DNA of 64,000 bases from an uncultured Schlesneria sp. (GTDB lineage Bacteria; Planctomycetota; Planctomycetia; Planctomycetales; Planctomycetaceae), in contig CAIOKO010000061.1 of the NCBI GenBank assembly GCA_903858935.1, positions 27,919 through 91,918 on the forward strand, given 5' to 3'. Both the position numbers and the translations under genes were made by a program. Within the stretch, counting starts at the first letter, position 1; each line of letters starts with the position of its first letter. Below are positions 25,706 through 35,703 of the stretch, piece by piece. The notes beneath the pieces are model-generated. The model ran no database searches. It was not told where the DNA came from and saw only the letters and a list, made by a program, of their open reading frames with translations.

Positions 25706-27286
25706 ATGTTGATGCGTCAGATTGCCTGGATGGCAACCGTGTGGATGGTCTTCACTGTTTCACTGCCGTCTTTGCTGGAAGCGGAACCGACGCGGCCGAA
25801 TATCCTGTTTGTCTTCTCGGATGACCTCACGTGTCAGGCGATCAGCACGTACGGAGACAACCGCCGATTGCTGGATACGCCGAATATGGATCGAATCGCC
25901 CGAGAAGGGATCCGGTTTGATCGCTGTCTCGTGACGAACTCCATCTGTGGACCGAGTCGAGCCTCAATTCTGACCGGCAAGTATTCGCACCGAAATGGTT
26001 TTTATAATAACACGAACAGCAAATTCGACAGCACACAGCAGACGTTCCCCAAGCTGATGCAGGCGTCTGGATACTCGACCGCCATTATTGGAAAATGGCA
26101 TCTGGTCAGCGAACCGACCGGGTTTGATCACTGGCACATCCTGCCCGGCCAAGGGATTTACTATAACCCACCGATGATCAAGAACGGCCAGCAGATCAAG
26201 CATACAGGCTATACGACTGACATTATCACAGACCTTTCGATCGAATGGCTGAAAAATCGGGACAAGTCAAAACCGTTTGTGCTGATGAGTCAACACAAAG
26301 CACCGCACCGTGAATGGGCACCGGCTCTACGTCATTTGGGCTGGGACAAGGACCGACAATATCCCGAGCCGCCAACGTTATTCGACGACTACGCCGGAAG
26401 AAGCAAGGCGATAAGCGATCATGACATGGGACTCGATCGGACTTTCACGGATCTCGATGCCAAGTTTGTTTCCCCACCCAACATGACGGAAGATCAGCTT
26501 AAGGTTTGGAATGCGTATTACGAACCTCGGAATGCAGCGTTTCGTGAGACAAAACCAACCGGCTCGGATCTCGTCCGCTGGCGCTATAATCGCTATATGC
26601 ACGACTATCTCGGTTGCGTGAAAGCGGTTGACGAGAGCGTCGGACGGCTGCTTGATTTTCTGGAAAAGGAGGGGCTCGCCGAAAACACGGTTGTGGTTTG
26701 CTCGTCCGATCAAGGGTTCTTTCTCGGCGAACATGGCTGGTTCGACAAACGCTGGATCTTTGAAGAATCGGTTCGGTCACCCCTGATGATCCGTTGGCCT
26801 CAAGTTGCTAAGCCAGGAAGTGTAAATGGTCGCATTGTCTCGTTAATCGACTTCGCCCAGACCTTCCTGGAGATCGGGAACGTGAAGGCCCCGGACGACA
26901 TGCAGGGCCGCAGCCTCGTCTCGCTCTGCAAAGGTGAAACGCCCGCGGACTGGCGTACGAGCCTGTATTACCACTACTACGAATTCCCTGTTCCACACCG
27001 AGTCCACCCCCACTACGGCGTGATCACCGATCGCTTCAAGCTTGTGCATTACTACAAGCCAGACATCGATGACTGGGAATTGCTCGACCGGGAAAAGGAC
27101 CCGCTTGAGGTAAAGAATTTTTACCATGATCCCGCCTATGCGAAGACGGTCAAAGATCTGCATGCGGAAGTAGAGCGACTACGAAAAGAAGTCGGCGAGA
27201 CCCTCGAGCCACCGCGTACTGCTTATGGCAATCAGCCATTCGAAAGCGAACCAAAACGTACTTCGACGGTCCCGAATAAGAAGTAA
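25706..27286 (+). CDS. Secreted sulfatase (type I, Cys formylglycine type)
   Basis: A 526-residue arylsulfatase-family enzyme. The ATG at 25706 is preceded by GAGGAA at seven bases and begins a signal peptide (MRQIAWMATVWMVFTVSL), so the 25568 start was rejected. The catalytic C81 sits in CGPSRASILTG, the C-x-P-S-R signature whose Cys is converted to formylglycine; FSDDLT at 37-42 supplies the first metal ligands and DQGFFLGEHG the later ones. It would hydrolyse sulfate esters outside the cytoplasm, for example on sulfated algal polysaccharides, in which planctomycetes are specialised. Length is normal for the family. A DUF1501 gene follows on the other strand. Confidence 0.92.
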   Translation: MLMRQIAWMATVWMVFTVSLPSLLEAEPTRPNILFVFSDDLTCQAISTYGDNRRLLDTPNMDRIAREGIRFDRCLVTNSICGPSRASILTGKYSHRNGFYNNTNSKFDSTQQTFPKLMQASGYSTAIIGKWHLVSEPTGFDHWHILPGQGIYYNPPMIKNGQQIKHTGYTTDIITDLSIEWLKNRDKSKPFVLMSQHKAPHREWAPALRHLGWDKDRQYPEPPTLFDDYAGRSKAISDHDMGLDRTFTDLDAKFVSPPNMTEDQLKVWNAYYEPRNAAFRETKPTGSDLVRWRYNRYMHDYLGCVKAVDESVGRLLDFLEKEGLAENTVVVCSSDQGFFLGEHGWFDKRWIFEESVRSPLMIRWPQVAKPGSVNGRIVSLIDFAQTFLEIGNVKAPDDMQGRSLVSLCKGETPADWRTSLYYHYYEFPVPHRVHPHYGVITDRFKLVHYYKPDIDDWELLDREKDPLEVKNFYHDPAYAKTVKDLHAEVERLRKEVGETLEPPRTAYGNQPFESEPKRTSTVPNKK

Positions 27287-27332
27287 TGCGAACAATCTTT
27301 AAACACCGAAATCAAGTAGCTGCTTTCGACAA

Positions 27333-28673
27333 CTAAATCAGTTCGGGCATCGCCTTCCAATTATCCACGAGGTTATGCGGGCGGCTTGACAGGTCAGGCA
27401 AATGGACCGCCAGTGGATCGATGCCAAAGTGGTGGTAAAGTGTGGCGTGTACTTCGCCGAAGTGGACAGGACGATCGGCGATCTTCGCTCCGTTGCGGTC
27501 GGTTGCACCGATCACCTGACCTGTCCGGAATCCACCACCTGCGATCAGTCCATTGCCAACGTCAGGCCAGTGATCGCGGCCCGCTTCCGGATTGATTCTT
27601 GGCGTGCGTCCGAATTCCCCCCACGCCACGACGGCGACATCTTTATCAAGACCCCGTTCGTGAAGATCGGTGATCAACGCGTGCATCCCTTGATCGAATA
27701 AGGGAAAATGCGTGTTTTTACATTCGCTGAAATTGCTTGAATGAAAATCCCAGCGTCCAAAGTTCAGCGTTACGACCCGCGCACCCGCTTCGACAAGTCG
27801 GCGTGCCATCAGAAATTGTTCGAGGTTGCGAGGCGCTCCGTCGCCGTAATTGTTTGGGTCACCCTTACCATATCGGGCCAGTAACGCAGGATCTTCTTTC
27901 GAAATATCCAAAGCTTCCGACAGCCGGCTGGATGTCAGAATGCCCATCGCCTGCTTGTTCAGTGAATCGAGTCCATCCATCATCCCCTTCGCATCGGCAT
28001 CGCGACGGAAGTGATCGAAACTTGCCAGAAGCTGCTGACGATTCGAAAGTCGGCCCAGATCGATACCGTTCAGTTTCATGTCGTCTCGCGACGGACCGGA
28101 TGGACGAAATGCGGCATGAGTCACCCCCAGAAACCCCGGATGGCCTGGTGATCCGTAGGGAGGATGACCTGCGTTGGGAGCCAAGCCAAAAAACGGGGGA
28201 ACCGACTGGTTGACCGGACCGAGAACTTTGGAAATTGTCGACCCGATGGACGGCCATCCGCCCGCTGGCTGATTCGTTGCTTTACGACCGGTGTAACAGA
28301 TGAATGAATCATGGTCGCCACTGGGTGAACCATACACGGACCGAAGCGGCACCAGCTTGTCCATGATCGAAGCCAGTTTCGGCAAATGCTCACAAATCTG
28401 GATTCCCGGGACGTTCGTATCAATCGGACGAAACTCGCCTCGAATTTCGGCGGGTGCATCGGGCTTCAGGTCGTACATATCCTGATGCGGTGGTGCCCCG
28501 ACCATATAGATCATGATGACCGCTTTATGCGACTTCGTAATCCCCGCCGCATGCTCAGCGCGAAGCAAACCCGGCAAACTGAGACCACCCAGTCCCAACG
28601 CACCGATCCGCAAGGCGTCACGCCGGGTCACGCCGTCACACAATCGATGAGAGGCACCGGAAATTGTCAGCAT
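27333..28673 (-). CDS. DUF1501 family protein, Tat-exported
   Basis: A 446-residue DUF1501 protein. The N-terminus has the Tat motif TRRDALRIGALGLGGL, followed by the family features MIYMVGAPPHQDMYDLKPDAP, RSVYGSPSGDHDSF, an ARVVTLNFGRWDFHS block and the closing WGEFGRTPRINPEAGRDHWP. These resemble the alkaline-phosphatase/sulfatase fold, and family members are often encoded beside DUF1553 or sulfatase genes in planctomycetes, but no biochemical activity is established. It lies convergent with the sulfatase, 46 bp away, without a DUF1553 partner. Confidence 0.85.
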   Translation of the reverse strand: MLTISGASHRLCDGVTRRDALRIGALGLGGLSLPGLLRAEHAAGITKSHKAVIMIYMVGAPPHQDMYDLKPDAPAEIRGEFRPIDTNVPGIQICEHLPKLASIMDKLVPLRSVYGSPSGDHDSFICYTGRKATNQPAGGWPSIGSTISKVLGPVNQSVPPFFGLAPNAGHPPYGSPGHPGFLGVTHAAFRPSGPSRDDMKLNGIDLGRLSNRQQLLASFDHFRRDADAKGMMDGLDSLNKQAMGILTSSRLSEALDISKEDPALLARYGKGDPNNYGDGAPRNLEQFLMARRLVEAGARVVTLNFGRWDFHSSNFSECKNTHFPLFDQGMHALITDLHERGLDKDVAVVAWGEFGRTPRINPEAGRDHWPDVGNGLIAGGGFRTGQVIGATDRNGAKIADRPVHFGEVHATLYHHFGIDPLAVHLPDLSSRPHNLVDNWKAMPELI

Positions 28674-29077
28674 GGAAAGTCCTTATTCGGCAAGTCCGCG
28701 TTTTGCAGCGGATAGTTTTCATCAAGGCAGGAGGTCGGGCAGGCTTTGTCGTATTGGAACTTTCGACTTCGCTCATCGGAGCAAGCAAAAGCCAACGTTG
28801 ATGCGTAGATCGTAAGCGAATATCGGTACTGACGCCAAGTCTTATTCAGGAAAATCATTCATCGACAATTTCCGCAACGCCACAACCGGACTGCCCCGCA
28901 TATCCAGACTTGGCCAATCGCCGGTTTTGGATCGTTGCTTTGTTCATCGAAAGAATGTGTTGTCTGATTCGGAAAACCACACTCCACATGAACGAAAAAT
29001 GTAGGCTACGATAAAAGTTTGATATTTTCGCATCTCAAATCGTCGTGAATTCCGAAGAGTGAATAGGATGCTGCTAA
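28674..29077. other. 404-bp divergent intergenic region
   Basis: This lies between divergent genes and must contain promoters for both. No repeats, RNA genes or clear promoter boxes were identified. Confidence 0.4.
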
Positions 29078-31240
29078 ATGAGTTCCAAGCCTGAAGTCTT
29101 GCGCCATTTGCCTGTGCCGATTCCGATAACTCAGACTGCGGTATTCCGTGCGACGACTTTTGCATCCGCAATTTTTGTGAGTGCGTTCCTGCTGTTTCAG
29201 GTACAGCCGCTGATCGGAAAGTTTATCCTTCCCTGGTTTGGAGGCAGTCCGGCGGTCTGGACAACCTGCATGTTATTCTTCCAGGTGACCTTATTTCTGG
29301 GCTACGCCTACGCTCACGCGATTTCTCGCTGGCTCAGCCCACGTCAGCAACGAATTGTTCACTTGGGATTAATTGCCTGCGCCATGGCCGTATTGCCGAT
29401 AGCTCCGAATTCGGCATGGAAGCCCACAGACAATTCACAACCCACGGGTCGAATTTTATTGCTGCTGACCACGACCGTCGGTTTGTCTTACTTCGTTTTA
29501 TCGGCAACTGGGCCGCTGTTGCAGACCTGGTTCAGCCGAGTCTGTCCGGGGCGTTCGCCGTATCGGCTCTATTCGTTATCCAATATCGGTTCACTGATGG
29601 CGCTGATCAGCTATCCCTTATTTATTGAGCCTCTTTGGCCAAGCACGCTACAGGCAAATGTCTGGTCTGGTTTGTTTCTTCTCTTCGCCGTGTTGTGTGG
29701 CGCATGCACAATCTGGGCTGGGGAAGTTTCCGTACCATTTGAAAATCGCAAAACCAGCCTGTCTCTTGAACCGGTTCCACGAATCTGGCAGCGGGCGATG
29801 TGGCTGCTGCTTCCCGCGTGCAGCTGCCTGATGCTTCTGGCAACAACTAACGAAGTGACACAGGACGTCGCACCGATCCCTTTTCTGTGGGTTGTTCCGC
29901 TGGGTCTTTACCTGCTTTCGTTTATCATTTGTTTCGATCACGAAGCGTGGTATCGGCGCGAGATCATTGCACCGATCACGGTTGTTTCACTCGTTCTTGT
30001 TGCCGGGCTGGTTGACTGGCCGGACTGGATTGGCGTGAAGCTGACTACCGCACAAGAGTTGATCTTTTACTTCGCAGCCCTTTTTGGTGTTTGTATGGTC
30101 TGTCATGGTGAAGTTGTCCGACTGCGGCCTTCACCGAAGTATCTGACCGAATTCTATTTGATGCTGTCGGCCGGAGGTGCGATTGGAGGCATCTGCGTCA
30201 GCCTGCTCGCACCGAACGTTTTTACCACCTTCGTTGAATGGTCATTGGGTCTGGTCGTTTCGTTCATCATCGCCGCCGTGGTTGGCATGCGGGCGATCTA
30301 CGAACGTGGGTCGCAAGAACACCTCGTTGCTGGTGAAACTGGCTCACGTCGCAAATGGTACGCGACTCGTCCGGGGCTTATCGCTGTTTTTGCAATCCAC
30401 TTGATGGCTCTGGCACAAATCTTTACGTGGCAATTTACCTATGGAGAAGCCGTCTACCGTGGACGCAATTTCTACGGAACAGTCAGGGTCAACGAGTGGA
30501 CCACTGAAGATCACGAACCCTTTCGAGCCTTTATCAGCGGAAACGTGAATCACGGACGACAGTGGATGTCGGCCGAAAAGCGTTCACAGCCCACGACGTA
30601 CTACGGTGAAGGAACCGCTCCGGCGCTGGGAATCGCGTGCGTGCAGTCGCAACCATCCGTTCGAATTGGTGTGGTCGGCATGGGGATCGGCACTTTGGCC
30701 AGTTATGTACGCCCAGACGACACGCTTCGTTTCTATGAAATCAATCCACAAGTTGATCTGATCGCCCGTCAGTACTTCAATTTTCTGAGTGACTGCCGAG
30801 GCCAAGTCGATGTTGTCATTGGCGACGCACGACTTGTCCTGGAACGCGAAGCGCCGAACAAGTTCGATGTCCTGGTATTGGACGCATTTACCAGCGATGC
30901 GCCTCCCATCCATTTACTGACGAAAGAAGCCTTTGACCAATACTCGAGGCACCTTCGACCAGATGGCCTTTTGGTTGTCAACGTGACGAATACCTACCTG
31001 GAACTGGCACCCGTCGTCGCAAAACTGGGAAATGAACTGGGCTGGAAATCGGTCCGCATTCGCACACCAAACGACCCCAGCCGTCTTGCATATCGGACCG
31101 ACTATCTAGTCCTGTCACGTCAGGCATCACTATTGCCTGAATCACCGTCGGCAGAATCGATTCCAGACGACGTCGTTCACGCCGCACCCTTTTGGACGGA
31201 CCAATACAGCAATCTCTTACAGGTCATCAAGCGAGACTGA
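29078..31240 (+). CDS. Membrane-anchored spermidine-synthase-like protein
   Basis: A 720-residue fusion. The first 470 residues are polytopic with at least ten helices (from SAIFVSAFLLFQVQPLIGKFILPWFGG onward). The last 240 contain a spermidine-synthase-like Rossmann domain: VVGMGIGTLASYV as the nucleotide-binding turn, FYEINPQV with the acidic residue that binds ribose, DVVIGDARL, and DVLVLDAFTSDAPPIHLLT. Polyamine synthases use decarboxylated SAM and a diamine, but the membrane-fused type is of unknown specificity. It starts at ATG 29078 and is followed 110 bp later by an ABC ATPase gene on the same strand. Confidence 0.83.
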   Translation: MSSKPEVLRHLPVPIPITQTAVFRATTFASAIFVSAFLLFQVQPLIGKFILPWFGGSPAVWTTCMLFFQVTLFLGYAYAHAISRWLSPRQQRIVHLGLIACAMAVLPIAPNSAWKPTDNSQPTGRILLLLTTTVGLSYFVLSATGPLLQTWFSRVCPGRSPYRLYSLSNIGSLMALISYPLFIEPLWPSTLQANVWSGLFLLFAVLCGACTIWAGEVSVPFENRKTSLSLEPVPRIWQRAMWLLLPACSCLMLLATTNEVTQDVAPIPFLWVVPLGLYLLSFIICFDHEAWYRREIIAPITVVSLVLVAGLVDWPDWIGVKLTTAQELIFYFAALFGVCMVCHGEVVRLRPSPKYLTEFYLMLSAGGAIGGICVSLLAPNVFTTFVEWSLGLVVSFIIAAVVGMRAIYERGSQEHLVAGETGSRRKWYATRPGLIAVFAIHLMALAQIFTWQFTYGEAVYRGRNFYGTVRVNEWTTEDHEPFRAFISGNVNHGRQWMSAEKRSQPTTYYGEGTAPALGIACVQSQPSVRIGVVGMGIGTLASYVRPDDTLRFYEINPQVDLIARQYFNFLSDCRGQVDVVIGDARLVLEREAPNKFDVLVLDAFTSDAPPIHLLTKEAFDQYSRHLRPDGLLVVNVTNTYLELAPVVAKLGNELGWKSVRIRTPNDPSRLAYRTDYLVLSRQASLLPESPSAESIPDDVVHAAPFWTDQYSNLLQVIKRD

Positions 31241-31350
31241 GTCATATCCAGAATATGTCGAAATGGTTTATCATGCGGCGGCAAAGCGGTGGATCGCCAA
31301 ACGTTGGCGTGAAAACTCTTCCGTTGTGATACAGCATTGGGGCAGTCAAC

Positions 31351-32079
31351 GTGGCCTTGATCGAAATTCGTGATGTCTGCAAAATCTACAACCTCGGCGA
31401 GGTCAAAGTGGATGCATTAAAGAATGCGCAGTTGACGATCGAGCAGGGGGAATACGTCGCGCTGATCGGACCATCCGGATCTGGTAAGAGCACACTGATG
31501 AATACGCTTGGTTGTCTCGATCGACCGACTTCGGGCAGTTACAAACTGGCCGGCGAAGAAATCGCGACGATGTCAAACGATGGTCGCGCCAGGATCCGCA
31601 ACCAGCGAATCGGATTTGTCTTTCAAAACTTCAATCTGTTGAATCGAACGTCGGCGCTGGAAAATGTCGAACTGCCGCTGCTTTATACAAAAGGAATTTC
31701 CGCCGCCGATCGTCACCGACGCGCGATCGAAAAATTGTCGCTGGTGGGGCTTGGAAATCGGCTCGACCATCATCCCAGCCAACTTTCAGGCGGACAACAG
31801 CAGCGAGTTGCGATCGCGCGTGCGCTCGTTAACGAACCGGCCATCCTGATGGGGGACGAACCAACGGGTAATCTTGATTCCAAGACCAGCCGGGAAGTAA
31901 TTACCTTGTTTCGAGAATTGAACGAATCGGCGGGAATTACGGTTATTCTCGTGACACACGATGCGAACGTGGCGAAAAACGCCAAACGTGTTGTTGTGCT
32001 CAGAGACGGAGGGATCGTCTGTGACACAACAGATTTTCGCCAGGCGTTACAGGTCCTACAGTCGGGTCTTGACGAATAA
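31351..32079 (+). CDS. ABC transporter ATPase of the LolD/MacB type
   Basis: A 242-residue ATPase starting at GTG 31351. Walker A GPSGSGKST is at 40-48, the signature LSGGQQQRVAIARAL and Walker B AILMGDEPTGNLD are present, and the sequence around NLLNRTSALENVELPL is typical of the LolD/MacB/FtsE-like group. It would power lipoprotein release or export of a peptide, antibiotic or lipid. Its permease and membrane-fusion partner are not in the window; the next gene, 72 bp downstream, encodes a TolC-type protein, suggesting a tripartite export system missing its inner parts here. Confidence 0.88.
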   Translation: MALIEIRDVCKIYNLGEVKVDALKNAQLTIEQGEYVALIGPSGSGKSTLMNTLGCLDRPTSGSYKLAGEEIATMSNDGRARIRNQRIGFVFQNFNLLNRTSALENVELPLLYTKGISAADRHRRAIEKLSLVGLGNRLDHHPSQLSGGQQQRVAIARALVNEPAILMGDEPTGNLDSKTSREVITLFRELNESAGITVILVTHDANVAKNAKRVVVLRDGGIVCDTTDFRQALQVLQSGLDE

Positions 32080-32151
32080 CCCTCGTCTTGTGCGATACAG
32101 TCCGACGATGAATGGCGGGGATAGTCCACTCGTCGTTGTGAGTGTTTTGGT

Positions 32152-34212
32152 ATGGATGCCAATCACCGATGTCGTCTGGTCGCAGTATTGGCGACGTTTC
32201 TGCTGCTATCGGCAAAATCTGCCGATGCCCAGCGGTTGTTGCCGACGTTGTTTCCTGAACAGCGGTCCGTACAAATCCGAGATCCGTCGCAGCTTCCCAA
32301 GTATCGGATCAACGATTCTGTTCCTCCCCCCACGGTGTCGACAAAAATCGATCTTGAACCGTATCCGGTTTCGCTCGATGACGTCATTCGAATTTCACTT
32401 GGCAGAACCGACGTCGTTCGAATTCTCGTTGGAACAACCGCGACGTCGAGCGGCCAGACGATTTACGACGCGGCGATTACGAATACAACTATTGACCAGA
32501 ACAACGCTCGCTTCGACCCCGTCTTTTCGGCAACCACCGCTTACAACAACGTCGAAAGTCCCAACACAGGCAAATCGATAATACCCGGCCAGGCGTTACT
32601 CTACGGTGTTCGTACCGATTCGTTCGCAAACTCGACAAATTTGACAAAGCTGAATGCACTTGGCGGAACCGCAGGAATTGGCTGGAATTCGACCAACTCA
32701 CAATTTCGCCCTGACATCTTCCCGCTGAACCCACAGACGTCAAGTTCCACGACGCTGAACTATACCCAACCCCTGTTAAAAGGAGCAGGATTTGGGCCAA
32801 ATCTTGCTCCGATTGTCATTTCCCGTATCAATACCGAGATTTCGTTCTTCACATTGAAAGATTCTGTGCAGGAGATGGTTCGTGGAGTGATTGAAGCGTA
32901 CTGGTCGCTGGTCGCCGCTCGAACTGATGTCTGGTCGAAACAGCAGCAGATTGAGCAACTGGAAGTCGTCGTAAACCGAATCAAATCCCGAGTGAAAGTT
33001 AATCTCGATAACCGTGCAGATCTCTCGCAGGTTCAGGTGACGTTGGCTAATACGCGTGCCGCTCTGGTGACGTCACGTGCGAACGTGATTCAGCGCGAGG
33101 ATGCATTGCGAAACATCATTGGTATGCCCCCTTCTGATGGAATGAGACTGATTCCCTATTCACCTCCAACAGACGAACGGTTTCACACTGAGTGGTCACA
33201 GATAATCGAAATCGCTTCGGAACGTCGTCCGGATCTCGTTGAACTGAAGTTGATCATTGAAGCTGATGAACAACAGATTCTCCTCGCGAAAAACGCGGCG
33301 CTGCCCCAACTCGATGGAGTCGCTCTCTATCGCTGGAACGGGCTGGAAGGAACGACGCCAAGTGGACGACAATTGCAAACAGGGACTGGAGCCAATACTG
33401 ACTGGACGCTTGGTGTCAACTTCTCAGTTCCACTCGGCTTACGCCAGTCGCGAGCGTTCTTGCGGCAGAGAGAACTGACGATCGTTCGTGATCGAATCAA
33501 TCTTCAGCAGGGCTTGCATAACGCAGCCCACCTGCTCGCGACCAATATCCGAACGCTGGACCAGAACTACGAACTTTATCTGGCCTACCGTGAAGTCCGT
33601 GAGGCGGCCAAGATCAACCTCGATTATCAATTGGCCAAATATCGAACAGGGAGCGCCATTCTCATTAACGTCTTACAGGCAGTGACCGACTGGGGAAACG
33701 CGATCTCCAGCGAAGCCAACTCGCTTGCGGCCTACAATACATCACTGGCAACCCTCGAGCGACAAACGGGAACGATTCTCGAAACGCACGGCGTCCGATT
33801 CTTTGAAGAACGGTTTGGTTCGATTGGTCCCCTGGGCCGATTCGTTTCAGACGTCTGCTATCCGCTTGGCAACCCACCATCCACAAATGGCGATCGTTAC
33901 CCCATGTCAGACAAGCCTTCGGAAGAGAAGTTTGAATTGGAACGACCGAAGAATATGCGAGCGAAGCCGCTAAAAATTGACTATGAAAAGGAAGACTTAC
34001 CTGGCTTGGAAGAGAGCTTGCCGGATGTCCCGCCTGCACCAAAGCCAAACTCATTTAATGAGCCGATACCGTCAACAACACCAATCCGCAGTACTGACGA
34101 AGATCCCATTCCCCCCGTTCCCGAAGGCAAAAAGCCGGAAATTGACGCTCCATCGGTCACGACGAAGCCCAAATCGATCAGGCAACGAGTTCTCAATTGG
34201 CTGCCACGGTAA
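32152..34212 (+). CDS. TolC-family outer-membrane efflux protein
   Basis: A 686-residue protein with a signal peptide (VAVLATFLLLSAKSADA). Two outer-membrane efflux repeats are visible: SLDDVIRISLGRTDVVRIL, later AYWSLVAARTDVWSKQQQIEQLEVVVN with heptads of a long coiled barrel helix, and again in the second half. The last 120 residues (PMSDKPSEEKFELERPKNMR onward) are Pro/Lys/Glu-rich and extend beyond the usual TolC length of about 480. It forms the channel of a type I or tripartite exporter. It is 72 bp downstream of the ATPase and probably cotranscribed. Confidence 0.85.
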   Translation: MDANHRCRLVAVLATFLLLSAKSADAQRLLPTLFPEQRSVQIRDPSQLPKYRINDSVPPPTVSTKIDLEPYPVSLDDVIRISLGRTDVVRILVGTTATSSGQTIYDAAITNTTIDQNNARFDPVFSATTAYNNVESPNTGKSIIPGQALLYGVRTDSFANSTNLTKLNALGGTAGIGWNSTNSQFRPDIFPLNPQTSSSTTLNYTQPLLKGAGFGPNLAPIVISRINTEISFFTLKDSVQEMVRGVIEAYWSLVAARTDVWSKQQQIEQLEVVVNRIKSRVKVNLDNRADLSQVQVTLANTRAALVTSRANVIQREDALRNIIGMPPSDGMRLIPYSPPTDERFHTEWSQIIEIASERRPDLVELKLIIEADEQQILLAKNAALPQLDGVALYRWNGLEGTTPSGRQLQTGTGANTDWTLGVNFSVPLGLRQSRAFLRQRELTIVRDRINLQQGLHNAAHLLATNIRTLDQNYELYLAYREVREAAKINLDYQLAKYRTGSAILINVLQAVTDWGNAISSEANSLAAYNTSLATLERQTGTILETHGVRFFEERFGSIGPLGRFVSDVCYPLGNPPSTNGDRYPMSDKPSEEKFELERPKNMRAKPLKIDYEKEDLPGLEESLPDVPPAPKPNSFNEPIPSTTPIRSTDEDPIPPVPEGKKPEIDAPSVTTKPKSIRQRVLNWLPR

Positions 34213-34334
34213 TTCAGACTTGGAGTTGGCTGTGGTTTTGGGGATTGATCAATTCCCAAATTATCGAACCGTTTCCTGAGTTCCCGTGTCGTAATTGCGA
34301 AACATCCCCTGTTGCTGCTATCATGCCGATTCAT

Positions 34335-34418
34335 GCGAGAGTGGCGAAACTGGCAGACGCGCTGGATTTAGGATCCTGTACCTTAATCGGTGTGGGGGTT
34401 CGACTCCCCCCTCTCGCA
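34335..34418 (+). tRNA. tRNA-Leu (anticodon UAG)
   Basis: Acceptor arms GCGAGAG (34335-34341) and CTCTCGC (34411-34417) pair perfectly, with discriminator A at 34418. The loop TTTAGGA holds anticodon TAG. The long variable arm (TACCTTAATCGGTGT) and GGTTCGA T-loop with five G-C pairs are typical of a type II leucine tRNA. The anticodon stem CTGGA / TCCTG has a T-T mismatch at the second pair. CCA is not encoded. Confidence 0.95.
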
Positions 34419-35061
34419 TTTTTGATTCAAATTGACCCTGGTGGCCTGCAATCAAGCACGGATTTTTCACAATCCGTTTGGCTAACAGAAATCTTACTTT
34501 GCCTCACTCTGTGAGGCCCTGGATAAGTAAGAGGATTTACCCTCGAAGTCTTGAAACGTGATAGATTCTCAGCAAGAACAATCGTGCTTGCACAATCAGA
34601 CTGGTGATTACGAGGCATTACATCGGCTGGTCTTGTGTTCTGACCCCGGCTTTGACGCCTGACCGTTAATGGCGAAAGTGGCTACCAAGTTGCTAATGCA
34701 CCGCCTCCGCGTCGACACGATATCGCAATGGGCAGTGACGAAATGAACTCCGAGTTGAAGTCGGGGTACTCAAATCGGAATTTGGAAAAGGCCGCGATGT
34801 TTGATGCCAGATTCAATGGTGCCGTAATCGAACCGAATCATCATGAGAATCCCAAAGGGACTCAGGTATCGAAATCGCTGACACTCATAGCAGTCAATTT
34901 AACCTTCAATCATTCGACGCACACCCGACGGTCATCTGAAAAAGTACCTACATCTCAAAAGCATTAAAGCGATTGGCAACCACATCACCGAAGCTGTTTT
35001 TAGTGGTTGCAAATCGCGATTTCTGAAACTGGAAGCTTCCAGAAGATATTTCGAGACCAGG
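34419..35061. other. Gene-free interval after the tRNA
   Basis: No protein family likeness was found in the short open frames, including one of 79 codons at 34728. The segment ctgaccccggctttgacg at 34638-34655 recalls one end of the long inverted repeat at 48670, but is not a full copy. Confidence 0.4.
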
Positions 35062-35562
35062 CTACAACGCGATTTTGAAGTGATTGTCTCCATTTTCTTT
35101 GACTGTGAAGTTTAACCCGCTCGTGTCCACCTTACCGTATTTCGCAGGAACGATCTGGATGGGCTTTTCCTTCTTTCCAGATTTGGCCTTGTCCATCATT
35201 TGTTTCTGCAATTCAGAAGCCTTTTTCAGATAGGCTTGAGCTTCAGCGTCCGTCGATGGACGTTGAGAAACTCCTTTGGCAAAATCCGAACTGTCGTCGG
35301 CTGAAACATCGACTGAAACCGCAATTCTGACAGGACCAACGGGGACAGATGAAACCTTGAACTTGCCGTCTGGACCGGTAATACAGAGTGCAACAGGCCC
35401 TTTTTCAGGAACGATTGCCACTCTGGCTCCCCCCAGAGGTGTATTCGAAAACGTTACGGCCCCGTCCGCCGGAGCAACTTTGAGTTCAGGCTTCGAACAT
35501 CCGATACCCGCCAGCAGCAAACAAAAGCAGGAAATACCCATCCATTGATGACCACGCAACAC
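35062..35562 (-). CDS. Small lipoprotein with carboxypeptidase-regulatory-like domain
   Basis: A 166-residue protein. The signal CFCLLLAGIGC ends in a lipobox with the Cys at about 22. Residues 30-90 (APADGAVTFSNTPLGGARVAIVP and GPDGKFKVSSVPVGPVRIAVSV) fit the transthyretin-like, carboxypeptidase-regulatory fold. A helical linker rich in Lys and Met and a beta tail follow. In planctomycetes such lipoproteins are regularly found next to DUF1559 genes, as here, 141 bp downstream of one on the same strand. Role unknown, probably cell-surface. Confidence 0.75.
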   Translation of the reverse strand: MLRGHQWMGISCFCLLLAGIGCSKPELKVAPADGAVTFSNTPLGGARVAIVPEKGPVALCITGPDGKFKVSSVPVGPVRIAVSVDVSADDSSDFAKGVSQRPSTDAEAQAYLKKASELQKQMMDKAKSGKKEKPIQIVPAKYGKVDTSGLNFTVKENGDNHFKIAL

Positions 35563-35703
35563 GGTCTGATTCTTTCTAGATTTTTGAGTGAAATGTCACA
35601 CTAAAACATTCGTCACAAAACGAAGGACCAGCTCTGCACAACTCAAAAAACGATTGAAGTCATCTGAATCCCGCAAGTCGCCTGTCCACGCTAGTCAGGT
35701 ACG

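Noticed and set aside
34728..34967. 79-codon open frame after the tRNA
   Set aside because: No ribosome binding site or protein-family likeness; composition is random-looking.
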